This document shows, one piece after another, positions 20,926 through 21,646 of a stretch of 21,646 nucleotides of DNA; the first letter of the stretch is position 1, and every line of letters begins with the position of its first letter. Under the pieces are notes generated by a model. That model did no database searches. It was given only the letters and a program-made list of their open reading frames with translations, and was not told the DNA's origin. Where the stretch lies: the NCBI GenBank assembly GCA_003254885.1, contig QANT01007008.1, positions 1 to 21,646 on the forward strand, given 5' to 3'. A program made the position numbers and the translations under genes. This DNA comes from Purshia tridentata (lineage: Eukaryota; Streptophyta; Magnoliopsida; Rosales; Rosaceae).

Positions 20926-21224
20926 TGAAGAAGCTTCTTCCATTACTTAGATCTCTGCCATTTCCGCGCTTTTAGCTCCACTCAGTTCAATTCCTTATTA
21001 GGTTGGCGCTTAATTCAGCAAAATTTGAGTTGCGTTACAGGCGAGGCGAGGAAGGCTGTGAGATGCAAAGTATTATGCTTTAGTCTGCTTGTTTCTGATA
21101 GGTCTATCTTTTTGCGGCTTTGGATTTCTCTCTATGTGTATATGTAACAATTTCTTATTGGGATCAATGTTGTGTGTACGAGTATGTTCAGTTTGTAAGC
21201 ATGAATTTTAAGTAATAATACCTA
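20926..21224. other. Unassigned sequence, possibly an intron of a plus-strand leader
   Basis: No reading frame or RNA feature is recognised here. It could be the first intron of the putative plus-strand transcript. Confidence 0.2.
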
Positions 21225-21480
21225 ATTGTTATTATCCGACAAGAACAATAATAGATTATTGTTACTACTCAACAATAATAATATGATTGTTACTACCTGA
21301 CAGTAACAATAAGATAATTTTTACTATTTGATAGTAACAATTCTTTAGATATGAAAAAAAATAAAAACTTTATGCTATTTTTGATGTATTTATACACCAA
21401 CAAAGATAAAATTTATATAAATTGTCTTATTTTTAAGTTTTTTGCAAAGTAAGAATTGTTACTGTTAGACAATAACAATT
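21225..21480. repeat. Array of short hairpin units (ATTGTTACT..AGTAACAAT type)
   Basis: Four units start at 21225, 21255, 21286 and 21316, a 30-31 base period, and a fifth is at 21454-21480. Units two and three are perfect 9-bp inverted repeats with 7-base loops (ATTATTGTT/AACAATAAT and ATTGTTACT/AGTAACAAT). Unit four pairs 11 of 12, unit five 10 of 11 and unit one 7 of 9. No coding potential is seen. Confidence 0.8.
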
Positions 21481-21488
21481 CCTAAAAA

Positions 21489-21543
21489 TACTGTAGCAAC
21501 AGATTTTTTAAAAAGTGGGCTGCTACAGTAATTCACTGTAGCA
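21489..21543. repeat. Three-armed inverted repeat built on ACTGTAGCA
   Basis: TACTGTAGCA (21489-21498), its reverse complement TGCTACAGTA (21521-21530), then ACTGTAGCA again (21535-21543). The middle arm can pair perfectly with either neighbour: 10 bp with a 22-base loop, or 9 bp with a 5-base loop. This may be part of a non-autonomous repeat whose other end lies outside the window. Confidence 0.7.
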
Positions 21544-21646
21544 CTTGGGCTAGATAAACAGTAAATAATTTGAAATCGGCTTTAAAAAAATCACCCTTTT
21601 TATTTTTAGTTTTTAATTTTAAAAGATTTTTAAAAAATAATAAACA

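Noticed and set aside
21225..21342. CRISPR-like periodic repeats
   Set aside because: The period is regular, but the repeated parts are themselves short imperfect hairpins with no conserved repeat/spacer division, and the surrounding genes are clearly plant nuclear.

Overview
The window looks like nuclear DNA of a dicot plant, plausibly a woody rosid, although the species cannot be fixed from sequence alone. It is AT-rich and has intron-split genes with GT..AG borders, plant-specific protein families, microsatellites, MITE-like and LTR-like repeats, and one unresolved base (N at 20222) typical of a draft assembly. No prokaryotic, viral or organellar gene was seen.

Three complete protein-coding genes can be assembled exon by exon, all on the minus strand. 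(1) 555-2584 is a four-exon reversibly glycosylated polypeptide / UDP-arabinopyranose mutase of 357 residues (family GT75), which supplies UDP-arabinofuranose for cell-wall polymers. (2) 5521-7907 is an eight-exon cytochrome P450 of the CYP85A family (464 residues), the brassinosteroid C-6 oxidase that makes castasterone. (3) 15941-17990 is an eight-exon secreted PI-PLC X-domain protein of 366 residues. Their spliced lengths and reading phases close exactly. They share an orientation but not a pathway, so they are ordinary neighbouring plant genes. Brassinosteroid and wall-precursor genes both serve cell growth, but nothing here shows a functional cluster.

The rest is intergenic. About 3300-4050 is AT-rich and transposon-like, with imperfect terminal inverted repeats and five copies of a 13-base motif. 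About 8000-15940 is a 7.9-kb stretch without a convincing gene. It holds microsatellites, several short inverted repeats, a paired G-box, a perfect 27-bp tandem duplication and one very short reading frame that resembles the start of a methylesterase-type alpha/beta hydrolase. About 19597-20361 resembles a minus-oriented Ty1/copia-type LTR that carries six copies of a 10-bp palindrome in pairs 20-21 bp apart. From about 20430 a pyrimidine-rich stretch could be the 5' leader of a plus-strand gene beyond the window. The last 450 bases carry a regular array of small hairpin units (30-31 bp period) followed by a three-armed inverted repeat.

No clearly new biological system was found. The most unusual structures are the hairpin array at 21225-21480, the palindrome pairs inside the LTR-like element, and a perfect 14-bp hairpin just upstream of the PLC-X start codon.
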